Below are positions 16,936-26,711 of a stretch of DNA of 64,000 nt, piece after piece. The notes below the pieces were generated by a model, which worked only from the letters and a program-made list of their open reading frames with translations, did no database searches and had not been told where the DNA came from. Location of the stretch: contig DGFJ01000033.1 of NCBI GenBank assembly GCA_002391625.1, positions 22,827-86,826 on the forward strand, given 5' to 3'. Made by a program: the position numbers and the translations under genes. Source of the stretch: Ruminococcaceae bacterium UBA3903 (GTDB lineage: Bacteria; Bacillota; Clostridia; Oscillospirales; Acutalibacteraceae). How positions within the stretch are numbered: the stretch's first letter is position 1; each line of letters starts with the position of its first letter.

Positions 16936-17463
16936 TTAACAAAATTTGTCATAATTTCCTGTAGGTATTTTTCCATTTAAACCTAACACTGTGGGCCAAC
17001 AGCCTGTATCCTGTATAATAAAGCCCATTACCATACCCATGTGACTATGTAAGTGCCTATGCTGTGCCATTATTAATGTAAATCTTGTATAAGGGCTACC
17101 TGTTGGCTTGGTTAACAATATATCATCAGCTAAGCTGGAAAGATAGTTATTTATCTTTCCTTTTATACTTTCAAGGTAATCGTTTATTTCCACACGGGTA
17201 ATAAATTTATTCGTTTTTACATCTAAATTATTCAGATTATCAATGTGAATATATGGCTCTGTAAATTCATCATATGGGTTAATAAACCACCTATCCAGTG
17301 AATGCAGCATATGATAAATATGCTTGTAAAGCGGCATATCACAAAACAATGTATCCCACATTGTGTCAGGGACACAGTCAATTACATTTTGTACCTCCCA
17401 CAATGCCCTGTGGGTTTGGTCTGCAATAACGCTGGCAAAATCAGCCTGCTGAGCATCCTCCAT
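16936..17463 (-). CDS. DinB-like protein
   Basis: This 175-residue helical protein has the features of the DinB/YfiT superfamily, a four-helix bundle that holds a metal with three histidines. Candidate ligands are His48 or His51 in KHIYHMLHSLDRW and the His-rich stretch QHRHLHSHMG at 134-143. Relatives include thiol-dependent transferases that use bacillithiol or mycothiol, but most are uncharacterised. It lies between metA and proA in a tight operon; nothing there explains its role. A GGGG motif precedes the ATG by eight bases. Confidence 0.75.
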   Translation of the reverse strand: MEDAQQADFASVIADQTHRALWEVQNVIDCVPDTMWDTLFCDMPLYKHIYHMLHSLDRWFINPYDEFTEPYIHIDNLNNLDVKTNKFITRVEINDYLESIKGKINNYLSSLADDILLTKPTGSPYTRFTLIMAQHRHLHSHMGMVMGFIIQDTGCWPTVLGLNGKIPTGNYDKFC

Positions 17464-17475
17464 TTTAACAGCCCC

Positions 17476-18405
17476 TTATTCAAACAGTTTTTTTAGATCC
17501 TCTAAATCATATGGCGTCTGCTGATATACATAATAGTTTAACCAGTTTGTAAACAGCATTGTTGCGTTGCTTCGCCATGTAAGCTGAGGTGTGGCATCAG
17601 GGTCGTTTTCTGGAAAATAATTATATGGAATAGGTGGGTTAACGCCCTTGTTAACGTCCCTAAAATATTCGGTTGCCAAGGTGTTTCTGTCATACTCTGC
17701 GTGTCCCATTACAAAAAACTGTCTGCCATTTTTGTTACACACCACTGCCACCCCAGCTAAACGAGAGGTTGCTAAAACCTCTAGCTGGCTAAACCGCATA
17801 ACATCCTCTCTGTGTACACCTGTATAGCGTGAATGTGGCAGGTCAAACCTGTCATCAAAGCCACGCATTAACGGGTGATTAGGGTTTAACACCCGATGAT
17901 GAAAAATACCACTTAGCTTTTCGTCCATTGTGTATTTTTGTATACCGTAATGGTAGTAAAGCCCCGCTTGAGCACCCCAACATATATGCAGGGTAGAGTA
18001 CACATTGTGCTTACTCCACTCCATTATCTCACACAGCTCATCCCAATAGTCAACCTGCTCAAATTCCATTAGCTCTACTGGTGCGCCTGTAATAATCATA
18101 CCGTCAAAGCTCTGATTTTTAATTTCGTCAAAGGTTTTGTAAAACGTGTTTAAATGATGGGATGATGTGTTTTTTGATTTGTGGGTTGCCATCTGCAATA
18201 GCTCTATATCCACCTGCAAGGGGCTGTTGCCCAACAGCCTTAACAGCTGTGTTTCGGTGGTTATTTTTGTAGGCATTAGGTTTAATATTACTATCCTTAG
18301 AGGTCGTATGTCTTGTTTAATAGCAATATCCTCTGGCATAACAAATATATTCTCGGTTTCTAATATTTTTATTGCCGGTAAATCGCTTTGTACCTTTATA
18401 GGCAT
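17476..18405 (-). CDS. metA: Homoserine O-acetyltransferase (MetA family)
   Basis: This enzyme activates homoserine by acylation at the start of methionine synthesis. The catalytic residues of the MetA fold are all present: Cys142 (HICWGAQ), His235 and Glu237 (GHAEYD). Residue 111 is Glu (GAPVE). In this family Glu111 goes with acetyl-CoA use, while Gly111 goes with succinyl-CoA use as in E. coli, so acetyl transfer is predicted. The 309-residue length is normal. GGAGG lies eight bases before the ATG. No SAM riboswitch or T-box sits in front, because it is internal to the proS-led operon. Confidence 0.93.
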   Translation of the reverse strand: MPIKVQSDLPAIKILETENIFVMPEDIAIKQDIRPLRIVILNLMPTKITTETQLLRLLGNSPLQVDIELLQMATHKSKNTSSHHLNTFYKTFDEIKNQSFDGMIITGAPVELMEFEQVDYWDELCEIMEWSKHNVYSTLHICWGAQAGLYYHYGIQKYTMDEKLSGIFHHRVLNPNHPLMRGFDDRFDLPHSRYTGVHREDVMRFSQLEVLATSRLAGVAVVCNKNGRQFFVMGHAEYDRNTLATEYFRDVNKGVNPPIPYNYFPENDPDATPQLTWRSNATMLFTNWLNYYVYQQTPYDLEDLKKLFE

Positions 18406-18438
18406 ATTCTAACCTCCTTGTTAGCATTAAAATTGTTT

Positions 18439-19875
18439 TTAATATGCTTTGCCCCACATGACCATACATTTTGCAGGCTTGCCACAGCATACACATTTAT
18501 CATCTAAATGCTCCTGTGTATCTGGGATACAGCGAGAACCTACACCTGTAACCTCTTTGACCTTGTCCTCGCACTCCTCGTCACCACACCACATAGCCTT
18601 TACAAAGCCGTCGCCCTTGCTTTCTAGCACAGCTGTAATTTCGTCCATTGTTTTACAAGCGTAGGTTTTGTTTGCTCTGTTTTCCAGTGCCTTTTGGAAC
18701 ATACCATCACGCACCTCTTTCAGCTTTTTGGCTACCTCTGCCTGTAGGCTTTCTAGCTTAACTATTGTTTTTTCTCTGTTATGACGTGTTACTATTACAC
18801 ATTGACCCTGTTCAATATCACGAGGACCTATCTCTATTCTAAGTGGCACACCCTTCATCTCATATTCTGAGAACTTCCAGCCTGGGCTGTTTTCGCTGTC
18901 GTCTACCTTTACACGGTAGTCCTTTTCCAGCGTAGCCTTTAGCTCCTGTGCTTTTTCCAGAACACCAGCCTTATGCTGTGCAATAGGGATAATAACCGCC
19001 TGTATTGGTGCTACCGCTGGTGGCAATACAAGACCATTGTCATCACCATGTGTCATAATAATAGCACCTATTAAACGTGTAGTAACACCCCATGAGGTTT
19101 GGTGTGGATACTGTTGTTTGTTTTCCTTGTTAGTGTACATTATTTCAAAAGCCTTGGCAAAGCCGTCGCCAAAGTAATGTGATGTGCCTGCCTGCAATGC
19201 CTTGCCATCGTGCATAAGTGCTTCTATAGCATAGGTTGCCTCTGCCCCTGCAAACTTGTCGCTGTCTGTTTTTTTGCCTGTAATTACAGGCATTGCCAAA
19301 TAGGTTTCACAAAAATCCTTATAAACATTTAGCATACGCTCTGTTTCTTCTATAGCCTCATCAGCTGTTGCGTGAATAGTATGACCCTCCTGCCATAAAA
19401 ATTCCCTTGAACGTAGGAAAGGACGGGTGGTTTTTTCCCAGCGAACTACGCTAACCCATTGATTATACAGCTTTGGTAAGTCCCTCCAGCTGTGTACAAT
19501 GTTAGCATAATGCTCACAGAAAAGTGTTTCAGAGGTTGGACGCACACACAGCCTGTCCTCCAGCTTTTCGTTACCGCCATATGTAACCCACGCTACCTCT
19601 GGTGCAAAGCCCTCTACGTGGTCTTTTTCCTTCTGTAAAAGGCTTTCTGGTATAAACATAGGCATACAAACATTTTCATGACCTGTTGCCTTAAACATTC
19701 CGTCCAGTATTTTTTGTATATTTTCCCAAATAGCGTAACCATAAGGTCGTATAACCATACAGCCCTTAACGCTTGTATATTCAATAAGCTCTGCTTTTTT
19801 TACAATGTCTGTGTACCATTTTGCAAAATCCTCATCCATAGAGGTTATTGCTTCAACCATTTTCTTTTCTGCCAT
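18439..19875 (-). CDS. proS: Prolyl-tRNA synthetase, archaeal/eukaryal-type
   Basis: This class II synthetase charges tRNA-Pro. The 478-residue form has no inserted editing domain and ends with a Cys-rich zinc-like module (CGDEEC near residue 432, then CVCCGKPAKC near 460), which is the ProS type of archaea, eukaryotes and many clostridia. Class II motifs are visible around RPTSETLFCEHY and VRWEKTTRPFLRSREFLWQEGHT. GGGGAG lies nine bases before the ATG. It heads the run that also carries metA, dinB and proA, so tRNA charging and proline synthesis may share a transcript. Confidence 0.95.
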   Translation of the reverse strand: MAEKKMVEAITSMDEDFAKWYTDIVKKAELIEYTSVKGCMVIRPYGYAIWENIQKILDGMFKATGHENVCMPMFIPESLLQKEKDHVEGFAPEVAWVTYGGNEKLEDRLCVRPTSETLFCEHYANIVHSWRDLPKLYNQWVSVVRWEKTTRPFLRSREFLWQEGHTIHATADEAIEETERMLNVYKDFCETYLAMPVITGKKTDSDKFAGAEATYAIEALMHDGKALQAGTSHYFGDGFAKAFEIMYTNKENKQQYPHQTSWGVTTRLIGAIIMTHGDDNGLVLPPAVAPIQAVIIPIAQHKAGVLEKAQELKATLEKDYRVKVDDSENSPGWKFSEYEMKGVPLRIEIGPRDIEQGQCVIVTRHNREKTIVKLESLQAEVAKKLKEVRDGMFQKALENRANKTYACKTMDEITAVLESKGDGFVKAMWCGDEECEDKVKEVTGVGSRCIPDTQEHLDDKCVCCGKPAKCMVMWGKAY

Positions 19876-20025
19876 CGCTTTTATTCTCCCCTTAAAATAA
19901 GACAGGCTATATAAAAAGTATTGCCCACCCTAAAGACTAATATTTACATTATATATTTCTTTTGCATTTTTTTCAATAGCTAGTTACTTGGTAACCCCCA
20001 TGTTTTAGCCACTAAGCCTGTATTA

Positions 20026-21099
20026 TCACTGGTTTATAAATGCGTTTATTCTGTCACCTACATTCTTTTGCAGGTTTCTATAGAAAAATTCAATGTCATA
20101 CACATGATAAATGCCGTCACCAAAGGTGCTAAATCCTGCGGTGTACCTTGTATCATCTACATCTGTAACCTTTAACGTGCCACGTTCAGAATCCATATAT
20201 GCACCTGTAAATTCAGGAATTTCCTTTTGAACCCTGCCTTCGTTGTCTGTAAAGCACGCTCCTAAATTTTCCGACCTATCAGCTACAGTGCTATCTGTTT
20301 TCCAATTTAATGGGTTTATACCTAATGTGGTATCTGGCACTAAGGCAGAGGTTGTTACATAGTCCTCCTCAGAGTTATAGGAAATTATAACCCCTGTATC
20401 TGTTTCACCCTGTGCAAGCCTTAGCTGTGGGTACTGCTGGGCTTCCTCTGCTGTAAAATGCCAGCCCACAGCGTATGCCGCCACCAGCTGTTTGCTGTAC
20501 TGTTCCTGTGTAAAAAACTCCTTCATCAGCCTAAGCACCATATCAGCACCTTGGGAAAATCCAGCTAAGATAATAGGTCTGCCCTCATTATGCTGTGCCA
20601 TATAATACAAAAAGGATTCTCTTATATCAGAATACGCTATATCAAAATATGGCTTTTCCAGCGTTTCATTTTGTAAGGCATACACTATCATCCCGACCTG
20701 CCTGTAATACGGTGCATACATTCTACAGCTGTCCTCATACACACCACGTCCCATATTAAGAGAGCCTAAAAAGCTCCTCTTTGTTTCTGTGTCACTAAGC
20801 AGCATATTAAAGGACTGTGAATTACCATTATACACTGTTGGACACACCATAAAAACGTCTGCCTGTTTACCCTCCCCTATACCGTTATATGCCCAGTTAT
20901 CTGGATTATTGTATTTTGAGTCTGACAAATTAATTTGGCTGGATAGCTGCTGTGATTCTGATTGTGATGCGGAAGCCGAGGAATCAGCAGCGATTGTTGC
21001 TGACGAGTTGTTTTTACCACCTGAACAGCCAAACAATACCGTCACTGCTAATGCTCCGCATAATAATACTGATATTGTCCTTAATATATATTTCTTCAT
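20026..21099 (-). CDS. DUF3089 alpha/beta-hydrolase-like lipoprotein
   Basis: This 357-residue secreted lipoprotein has a signal peptide ending in the lipobox LFGC with Cys25 as lipid attachment site. A Ser/Gln-rich linker (residues 30-58) follows, then a DUF3089 domain with the nucleophile elbow GFSQG (Ser182). The fold suggests an esterase or hydrolase held outside the membrane; the substrate is unknown. A GGAGG lies eight bases before the ATG. The hairpin ending the malic-enzyme gene lies about 31 bases upstream, so the gene may depend on read-through. Confidence 0.85.
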   Translation of the reverse strand: MKKYILRTISVLLCGALAVTVLFGCSGGKNNSSATIAADSSASASQSESQQLSSQINLSDSKYNNPDNWAYNGIGEGKQADVFMVCPTVYNGNSQSFNMLLSDTETKRSFLGSLNMGRGVYEDSCRMYAPYYRQVGMIVYALQNETLEKPYFDIAYSDIRESFLYYMAQHNEGRPIILAGFSQGADMVLRLMKEFFTQEQYSKQLVAAYAVGWHFTAEEAQQYPQLRLAQGETDTGVIISYNSEEDYVTTSALVPDTTLGINPLNWKTDSTVADRSENLGACFTDNEGRVQKEIPEFTGAYMDSERGTLKVTDVDDTRYTAGFSTFGDGIYHVYDIEFFYRNLQKNVGDRINAFINQ

Positions 21100-21123
21100 T
21101 ATAACCCTCCATAATCAGTTTAT

Positions 21124-21152
21124 TAAAAATGTCCCCGTTTAATAACGGGGAC
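21124..21152 (-). terminator. Malic-enzyme terminator/attenuator-like hairpin
   Basis: Perfect 9-bp arms GTCCCCGTT (21131-21139) and AACGGGGAC (21144-21152) close a 4-base loop. The minus-strand copy is followed by ATTTTTAAT. The DUF3089 start codon follows 31 bases after the stem. Confidence 0.82.
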
Positions 21153-21170
21153 AAGGAAATTGTTGTAAAT

Positions 21171-22343
21171 TTATTTTTGCGCTACGCCTGTTTTTTTAGC
21201 AGCCTCTATAACAGCCTGTGCTACAGCACTGCCAATTCGCTTATCCAGTGCATCTGGTAAAATATAATCAAAATCCAGCTTATCATCTGTTACCAAATTT
21301 GCAATAGCATAGGAGGCAGCTATGTTCATTTCATCATTAATTTCCTTTGCACGACAATCCAAAGCACCTCTAAAAATACCTGGAAAAGCCAGCACATTGT
21401 TTATTTGGTTGGGAAAATCGGAACGGCCTGTACCTACTACCCTTGCACCTGCTTTTTTTGCTACATTAGGCATAATCTCTGGTGTGGGATTCGCCATTGC
21501 AAAAACAATAGGCTCTAAGTTCATAGACCTTACCATTTCCTCGCTAACAATGTTAGGGGCAGAAACACCAATAAATACATCTGCACCACTCATTGCGTCT
21601 GCCAATGTACCTGTCATATTATTTTTATTTGAGTTTTTTGCCATTTCCTGTTGGGCATTGTTTAGACCCTCTACACCCTTGGCAATAATACCGCATTGGT
21701 CAACCATTACTAGATCGCCTACACCCATTCTAAGCAGGTGCTTGCCAATAGCAATTCCAGCTGAGCCCGCACCGTTTATAACCGCACGAATTTTAGTAAT
21801 ATCCTTTTTCGTTACCTTTAAAGCATTTAACATAGCGGCGGCCACAACAACCGCTGTGCCATGCTGGTCATCATGAAATACAGGAATATCACAAATTTCC
21901 TTTAGCTTGGCTTCTATTTCAAAGCAACGTGGTGCTGCTATATCCTCTAGGTTAATGCCACCAAAGCTGCCAGAAATTAAATAAACCGTGCGTACAATTT
22001 CCTCTACACTTTTTGAACGTACACAAATAGGGAAGGCATCTACATCTGCAAACGCTTTAAACAACGCACATTTGCCCTCCATTACAGGCATTCCTGCTTC
22101 TGGTCCTATGTCGCCTAAGCCCAGCACCGCCGTACCATCTGTTACAACGGCTACCAAATTTCCACGTCTGGTTAGGTCAAAGGATTTTTGGTAGTCCTTA
22201 TTTATCTCTAGACATGGCTGAGCAACACCTGGGGTATATGCCAATGAAAGGTCGTGTGCTGTTTCAAGGGGCGGCACTGCATTAACCTCAATTTTACCTC
22301 TCCATTCATAATGCTTTTGCAAAGATTCTTCTCTAATATCCAA
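21171..22343 (-). CDS. NAD(P)-dependent malic enzyme
   Basis: This enzyme decarboxylates malate to pyruvate with reduction of NAD(P). The 390-residue short bacterial form has the malic domain (SLAYTPGVAQPCLEI near residue 34, VTDGTAVLGLGDIG near 72) and the nucleotide-binding domain (NGAGSAGIAIG near 190). The annotated longest start, TTG 22352, touches the ribosome site AAAGGA. TTG 22343 lies nine bases after it and is preferred. It is convergent with nothing and ends in a strong hairpin. Oxaloacetate-linked or reverse carboxylating use cannot be excluded. Confidence 0.92.
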   Translation of the reverse strand: MDIREESLQKHYEWRGKIEVNAVPPLETAHDLSLAYTPGVAQPCLEINKDYQKSFDLTRRGNLVAVVTDGTAVLGLGDIGPEAGMPVMEGKCALFKAFADVDAFPICVRSKSVEEIVRTVYLISGSFGGINLEDIAAPRCFEIEAKLKEICDIPVFHDDQHGTAVVVAAAMLNALKVTKKDITKIRAVINGAGSAGIAIGKHLLRMGVGDLVMVDQCGIIAKGVEGLNNAQQEMAKNSNKNNMTGTLADAMSGADVFIGVSAPNIVSEEMVRSMNLEPIVFAMANPTPEIMPNVAKKAGARVVGTGRSDFPNQINNVLAFPGIFRGALDCRAKEINDEMNIAASYAIANLVTDDKLDFDYILPDALDKRIGSAVAQAVIEAAKKTGVAQK

Positions 22344-22427
22344 CCTTATCAATCCTTTCTTAAACGTCCAAACATATATTGTAAATGATACGCTAAGAAT
22401 AATAATATGTCAATAATTATGGTGATA

Positions 22428-25400
22428 TTATATGTATATTTCCACGGTACTGCCTGTGTTGTTCTTTCGTACAATCAGCTTTTTATCTATATTTTCCTTT
22501 AACTGACTAACATGGGATATTATACCCACCAGCCTGTTGCCCTGTGTCAGCTGATTAAGTATATCCACCGCTTGGTTAAGCGATTGGTCATCCAACGAGC
22601 CAAAGCCCTCATCCACAAACATTGTATCTAGGCACACGCCGCCTGCTTTTCGCTGAATAACATCAGACAAGCCCAGTGCCAGTGATAAGGATGCTTTAAA
22701 CGCCTCTCCCCCAGACAATGATTTTACACTTCTGTTTTTGCCAGTATAGTTGTCAAGCACCTCCAGCTCTAAGCCCGACTGGCTACGCAGATTTTCTGCC
22801 TGTGTTGCACGTACCAGCTTATATCTGCCATCACTCATATATGTAAACCGCTTGTTTGCCTCGTAAATAATCTCGCTAAAATAAGCCCCCTGTATATACT
22901 GCTCAAAGGCTATTTTTTCCTTACCGCTAAGCTCACCATTGGCTGTTTCTGACAAATTTTTAAGCACCATATAGCTGTCCACATACCCTAGCAACAGTTT
23001 GGCTTGCCTTTTAATATTTGTTAGTATATCGGTATTTGAATTTAGCCTTGTTATTATATTGTCCCTGTTCTGTGTTTGGCTGGCTATACACTGCACCAAA
23101 TTTTGTTTTTCTTCACTAAGTGGCATTAGGTCTACTATTTTTTCACCCTTTAGCTGTGATGTTAACAGGTCAACGTTGCTTTTTGCCTGAGTGTAATCAG
23201 CAACAAAGCCGTTTATCCTTGTTGTTATCTCCTGTATTTCATCATTAGTTTTCAGTGATTTTATATAGCTGTCATAGCTGTCAAAATTATTTTCCTTTAG
23301 CAGAATATTTAATTTTTCCAGCATCCCTGCTAATACTGTATTATTTTCCCTTAAGCTGACCTTGTTTTCCTCTAAAGTAGCCTTGGTGGTTTCCAGCCTA
23401 TCCTTAAGCTGTCTATACAGCTTTTCTGCTGTTTCATATTCCTGCTGCAGCTGGCATAAGGCTTTTTGTTTTTCGTTTAAAACCTTTTTGGCAGCTTGTG
23501 CAGTATCGTACTGCAGCTGTTTTCCAACGGCGGTATATTCACCCTTTGTTTTTTCCAGCTGTGCTAAGGTTTTTTGTATATTTTCCGTTAATACCTTTAC
23601 CTGCTGCTGAAGCTCCTTAAGGTTTTCCTCGTAAAGGTTAAGCTGTTCCTTGGCTGCACCTGCAAGCCCTTGCTTTTCCCTCAAATTTTTCTTTTTTTCA
23701 CGCAGTATATTACAGCGAGCTGTTTCGTTTTTTATTTCCGACTTTATAACCTGGCTACAATTTTCCTTGGTAACAGTCACCCCTTCAGTACAATTAATTA
23801 TATCATTTACAATACTGTTCATCTCTGCATCAAGCCTTGCTTGTATAGCCCCAGACATTTCGCTGGCTTGTTGTCTGGCAATATATGCCGTATCCTTTTC
23901 CTGTCCTTTTTTGTCCAGCTGCTCCTTGTCTGGTATTTCCTGCAATAGCTTGGCCGGATTTGGATGCAAGGCACTGCCACATACGGGGCAGGGGGTGTTT
24001 TCCTGCAATGTTGCTGCTAACAGGCCTGCTTGTCCCTGTAAGAAACGGCTTTCCATAAGGGCATACTCTGTGTTTACATCAATATAAGCCTTATCTAAGC
24101 TGATAAAGCTTCTCCATGCCTGTTCCAGCTTTGTTTTACTGGCCTCTGCCCTAATAAGCCTATCATTTAATGCTTTTAACACACCACCAACCTGCTGTCG
24201 TTGTACAAAGCTATTTTTTAGCTGTTCCTCTAAAATAGGCAGATTATCATATTTCTTTAAGGTTTCCTTTAGACCTTCAACGCTTTTGGTGTATGTATCC
24301 AGCAGTCCCTCTTTAGCTTTAATATTTTTCTGTAATACATCAAATTCCTTTTGAAGCTTTCCACATTGCAAGCCCAAATTGTTAAAAACCTGATACCTGT
24401 CCTGCTCCTCTATTAATTTTGAAATTTCTGCTTTTAGCTTATCACGCTGCAGCTCTCCATTTTTTTGTAATAGATACTTAGCGTATAGCTCTTGTAACAG
24501 CTTATTTTTTTCACTAATAAACCTTTCCTTGTCCTTAATTTGGATTACTAGCCTTTCTATATCACCTTGTAAGGAGGTCACTTTATCCGCCGTAGGCTTA
24601 ATGTTTACCAAAGCTGTCTGTGCCTGTGCCAAGGCTTGCTTATCCTTTTCAACGCCTGCCAATAAGCTCTCTAATTTTACTAGGTTAGCTTTTTCCCTTT
24701 TCAGACTGTACAGCTTTTCATTATTATCTGCACCTTGGGTTATTTTAAGGGATAAATTTTTTACAGTGGCGTCCATAGTAGCCAACGAGCTATTAATCTT
24801 GCTTTCTAAATGCTTATCCTCGTCTATAGCCTTTTGTAAAAGCTCAGTTATTTCATCTATTTTATTAACATTCTGCTCTTGCTGTAAGCTATAAATATCA
24901 CCATAATACAGGCTATTCTCATGAACCTTTATCCCCTGTATATATTGTAAAATACCTGTTTGTGCCATTTTATAATCAGTCTTGGCTGATACCATTTTGG
25001 ATTTTAATTGAAGCTGAAGCTGTTGGCAAAACCCCGTATTAAAAATCCTTCTGAAAATTTCCCCACGTTCCTTACTGCCCGCTAACAGCAACCGCAAAAA
25101 ATCCCCCTGTGCTATCATTGCTATTTGGGTAAACTGGCTATAGTCAATGCCCATTAGCTCCTTAACATAGGTGGTTACCTGTTTATTGCCTGTTATCACC
25201 TTACCGTCTGTAAGCGTTAGCTCAGCATTTGGATTTTCTGTGGTTGTACCTTTACCGTTTGCCTTTGCACGCGCATATTTAGGGTTACGTTTTACTGTAT
25301 AAATATCCTTACCATATGCAAATGTTAGCCTTACATAGGTTTTTACGTCCTCCTTAGCAAAGTCACTGCGTAGCATTTCACCTGTTCGTGTGCCACCGCT

Positions 25401-25568
25401 GGTTTCCCCATACAACGCATAGGTGATAGCATCAAAAATAGTCGTTTTACCCGCACCTGTATCACCTGTTATGAGAAAAATCCCCCTGCTGCCAAAACGT
25501 TCAAAGGGAATATTCACCCAGTCTGGATATGGTCCAAAGCCACTGATTTCTAAATTTATCGGTCGCAT
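22428..25568 (-). CDS. sbcC: Nuclease SbcCD subunit C (SMC-like ATPase)
   Basis: This is the Rad50-like ATPase of the SbcCD complex, which with SbcD cuts hairpins and processes DNA ends. Walker A is GDTGAGKTT at residues 35-43. Long coiled coils run through the middle with the zinc hook CPVCGS near residue 525. The C-terminal lobe carries the signature SLSGGEAFKASL and Walker B MFVDEGFGSLD. The 1046-residue length is normal. Its ATG directly follows the sbcD stop. The reading order is HAD, sbcD, sbcC on the minus strand. Confidence 0.95.
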   Translation of the reverse strand: MRPINLEISGFGPYPDWVNIPFERFGSRGIFLITGDTGAGKTTIFDAITYALYGETSGGTRTGEMLRSDFAKEDVKTYVRLTFAYGKDIYTVKRNPKYARAKANGKGTTTENPNAELTLTDGKVITGNKQVTTYVKELMGIDYSQFTQIAMIAQGDFLRLLLAGSKERGEIFRRIFNTGFCQQLQLQLKSKMVSAKTDYKMAQTGILQYIQGIKVHENSLYYGDIYSLQQEQNVNKIDEITELLQKAIDEDKHLESKINSSLATMDATVKNLSLKITQGADNNEKLYSLKREKANLVKLESLLAGVEKDKQALAQAQTALVNIKPTADKVTSLQGDIERLVIQIKDKERFISEKNKLLQELYAKYLLQKNGELQRDKLKAEISKLIEEQDRYQVFNNLGLQCGKLQKEFDVLQKNIKAKEGLLDTYTKSVEGLKETLKKYDNLPILEEQLKNSFVQRQQVGGVLKALNDRLIRAEASKTKLEQAWRSFISLDKAYIDVNTEYALMESRFLQGQAGLLAATLQENTPCPVCGSALHPNPAKLLQEIPDKEQLDKKGQEKDTAYIARQQASEMSGAIQARLDAEMNSIVNDIINCTEGVTVTKENCSQVIKSEIKNETARCNILREKKKNLREKQGLAGAAKEQLNLYEENLKELQQQVKVLTENIQKTLAQLEKTKGEYTAVGKQLQYDTAQAAKKVLNEKQKALCQLQQEYETAEKLYRQLKDRLETTKATLEENKVSLRENNTVLAGMLEKLNILLKENNFDSYDSYIKSLKTNDEIQEITTRINGFVADYTQAKSNVDLLTSQLKGEKIVDLMPLSEEKQNLVQCIASQTQNRDNIITRLNSNTDILTNIKRQAKLLLGYVDSYMVLKNLSETANGELSGKEKIAFEQYIQGAYFSEIIYEANKRFTYMSDGRYKLVRATQAENLRSQSGLELEVLDNYTGKNRSVKSLSGGEAFKASLSLALGLSDVIQRKAGGVCLDTMFVDEGFGSLDDQSLNQAVDILNQLTQGNRLVGIISHVSQLKENIDKKLIVRKNNTGSTVEIYI

Positions 25569-26711
25569 TTACTCCACCCCCAGCCCCTGTAATATTTCCA
25601 TAACTATTTTACATTTATCCTTATTAATATCATGGTTATTTTGCAGCCTATAAAATTCATTAAAAAGCTGTAGGTTGCTTTTGCCTTCCATTTCATTTAC
25701 GGCGTCTATAGCATTATCCTTTTGTGTACGCTGGTTGTCAATGTCCAACCGCATAATATTAGGGTACACTGTTCTTAGCCTACCCATTGGGTCAAACAAA
25801 TCCTGCTCATCTGTCAATGTAACGTGTAAATAGTCCTCATTATTTCCACTGTTTACAATTTCTGCTGACATTAGCACATCTATATTTCCCCTTATTTCCC
25901 GCATATCACGCCTTGGCTCTAAGGGAATAAGCTGTACTGCCACCTTGTTTTTTTCGGCTATATCCACCACTGTTATGGATTTATTATATCTGCACTCAGA
26001 AAATGAATATTTTAGGGGCGAGCCACAGTATCGCACTGTGTCACGTCCTACACGCTGTGGGTTATGTAAATGTCCTAAAGCTACATAGTCAAACATATGG
26101 AACAGGGACACATCTATATTGTCCACACCACCTACAGACACGCTTTCCGAATTTGCCCGCTGTGGCAGGTCTGCACCCCCTGTAATAAATTGATGCGCCA
26201 CCAATATATTTCTGCTGCTGCTGTCTATCTCTTCTTTTTCTAATATAGCTGTTACTGCCTGTTCATATGTGCTTATCTCTTTATCCTGAAAAAATCTGCG
26301 AACAGCTGGGGGCTTAATAAACGGCAGCAGATATACATTAACGTCACCTAGGCTGTCTGTTAGTACATATTTTTCTAAGGTGCCGTTATAACCTCCACAT
26401 ATATATATCCTATTGCTTTGCATTAACCTACTGCCAAATGATAACCGCTCACCGCTGTCGTGGTTTCCACTAATTATAAATACAGGCACAGCCTTGCCTG
26501 CTAACCTTGTTATAAAATCATCCAGCACCTCTACTGCCTCTGCTGATGGTACAGCCTTATCGTACACATCACCAGCTATTAATATGGCGTCTGGTTTTAT
26601 ATGGTCAAGCTCTTCTAAAATCTCATTTAAAATAAACTGCTGGTCTAGGAGCATGGAAAATTCGTTAACGTTTTTTCCTATATGTATATCTGATAAATGC
26701 ACAAATCTCAT
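25569..26711 (-). CDS. sbcD: Nuclease SbcCD subunit D
   Basis: This is the Mre11-like Mn-dependent exo/endonuclease subunit that works with SbcC. Phosphoesterase motifs occur in order: SDIHIGK at residue 8, AGDVYD near 46, SGNHDSGER near 81 and GHLHNPQ near 215, followed by the capping region. The 380-residue length is typical. Its start codon overlaps the stop of the HAD gene by four bases (ATGA), and sbcC begins at the next base after its stop, so all three genes are translationally coupled. Confidence 0.95.
   Translation of the reverse strand: MRFVHLSDIHIGKNVNEFSMLLDQQFILNEILEELDHIKPDAILIAGDVYDKAVPSAEAVEVLDDFITRLAGKAVPVFIISGNHDSGERLSFGSRLMQSNRIYICGGYNGTLEKYVLTDSLGDVNVYLLPFIKPPAVRRFFQDKEISTYEQAVTAILEKEEIDSSSRNILVAHQFITGGADLPQRANSESVSVGGVDNIDVSLFHMFDYVALGHLHNPQRVGRDTVRYCGSPLKYSFSECRYNKSITVVDIAEKNKVAVQLIPLEPRRDMREIRGNIDVLMSAEIVNSGNNEDYLHVTLTDEQDLFDPMGRLRTVYPNIMRLDIDNQRTQKDNAIDAVNEMEGKSNLQLFNEFYRLQNNHDINKDKCKIVMEILQGLGVE

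Noticed and set aside
18406..18438. SAM riboswitch or T-box ahead of metA
   Set aside because: The gap to proS is only 33 bases, too short for either.
19876..20025. T-box leader ahead of proS
   Set aside because: The minus strand has AGGGTGGG, which recalls the T-box core, but the rest of the motif, the specifier stem and an antiterminator/terminator pair are missing.
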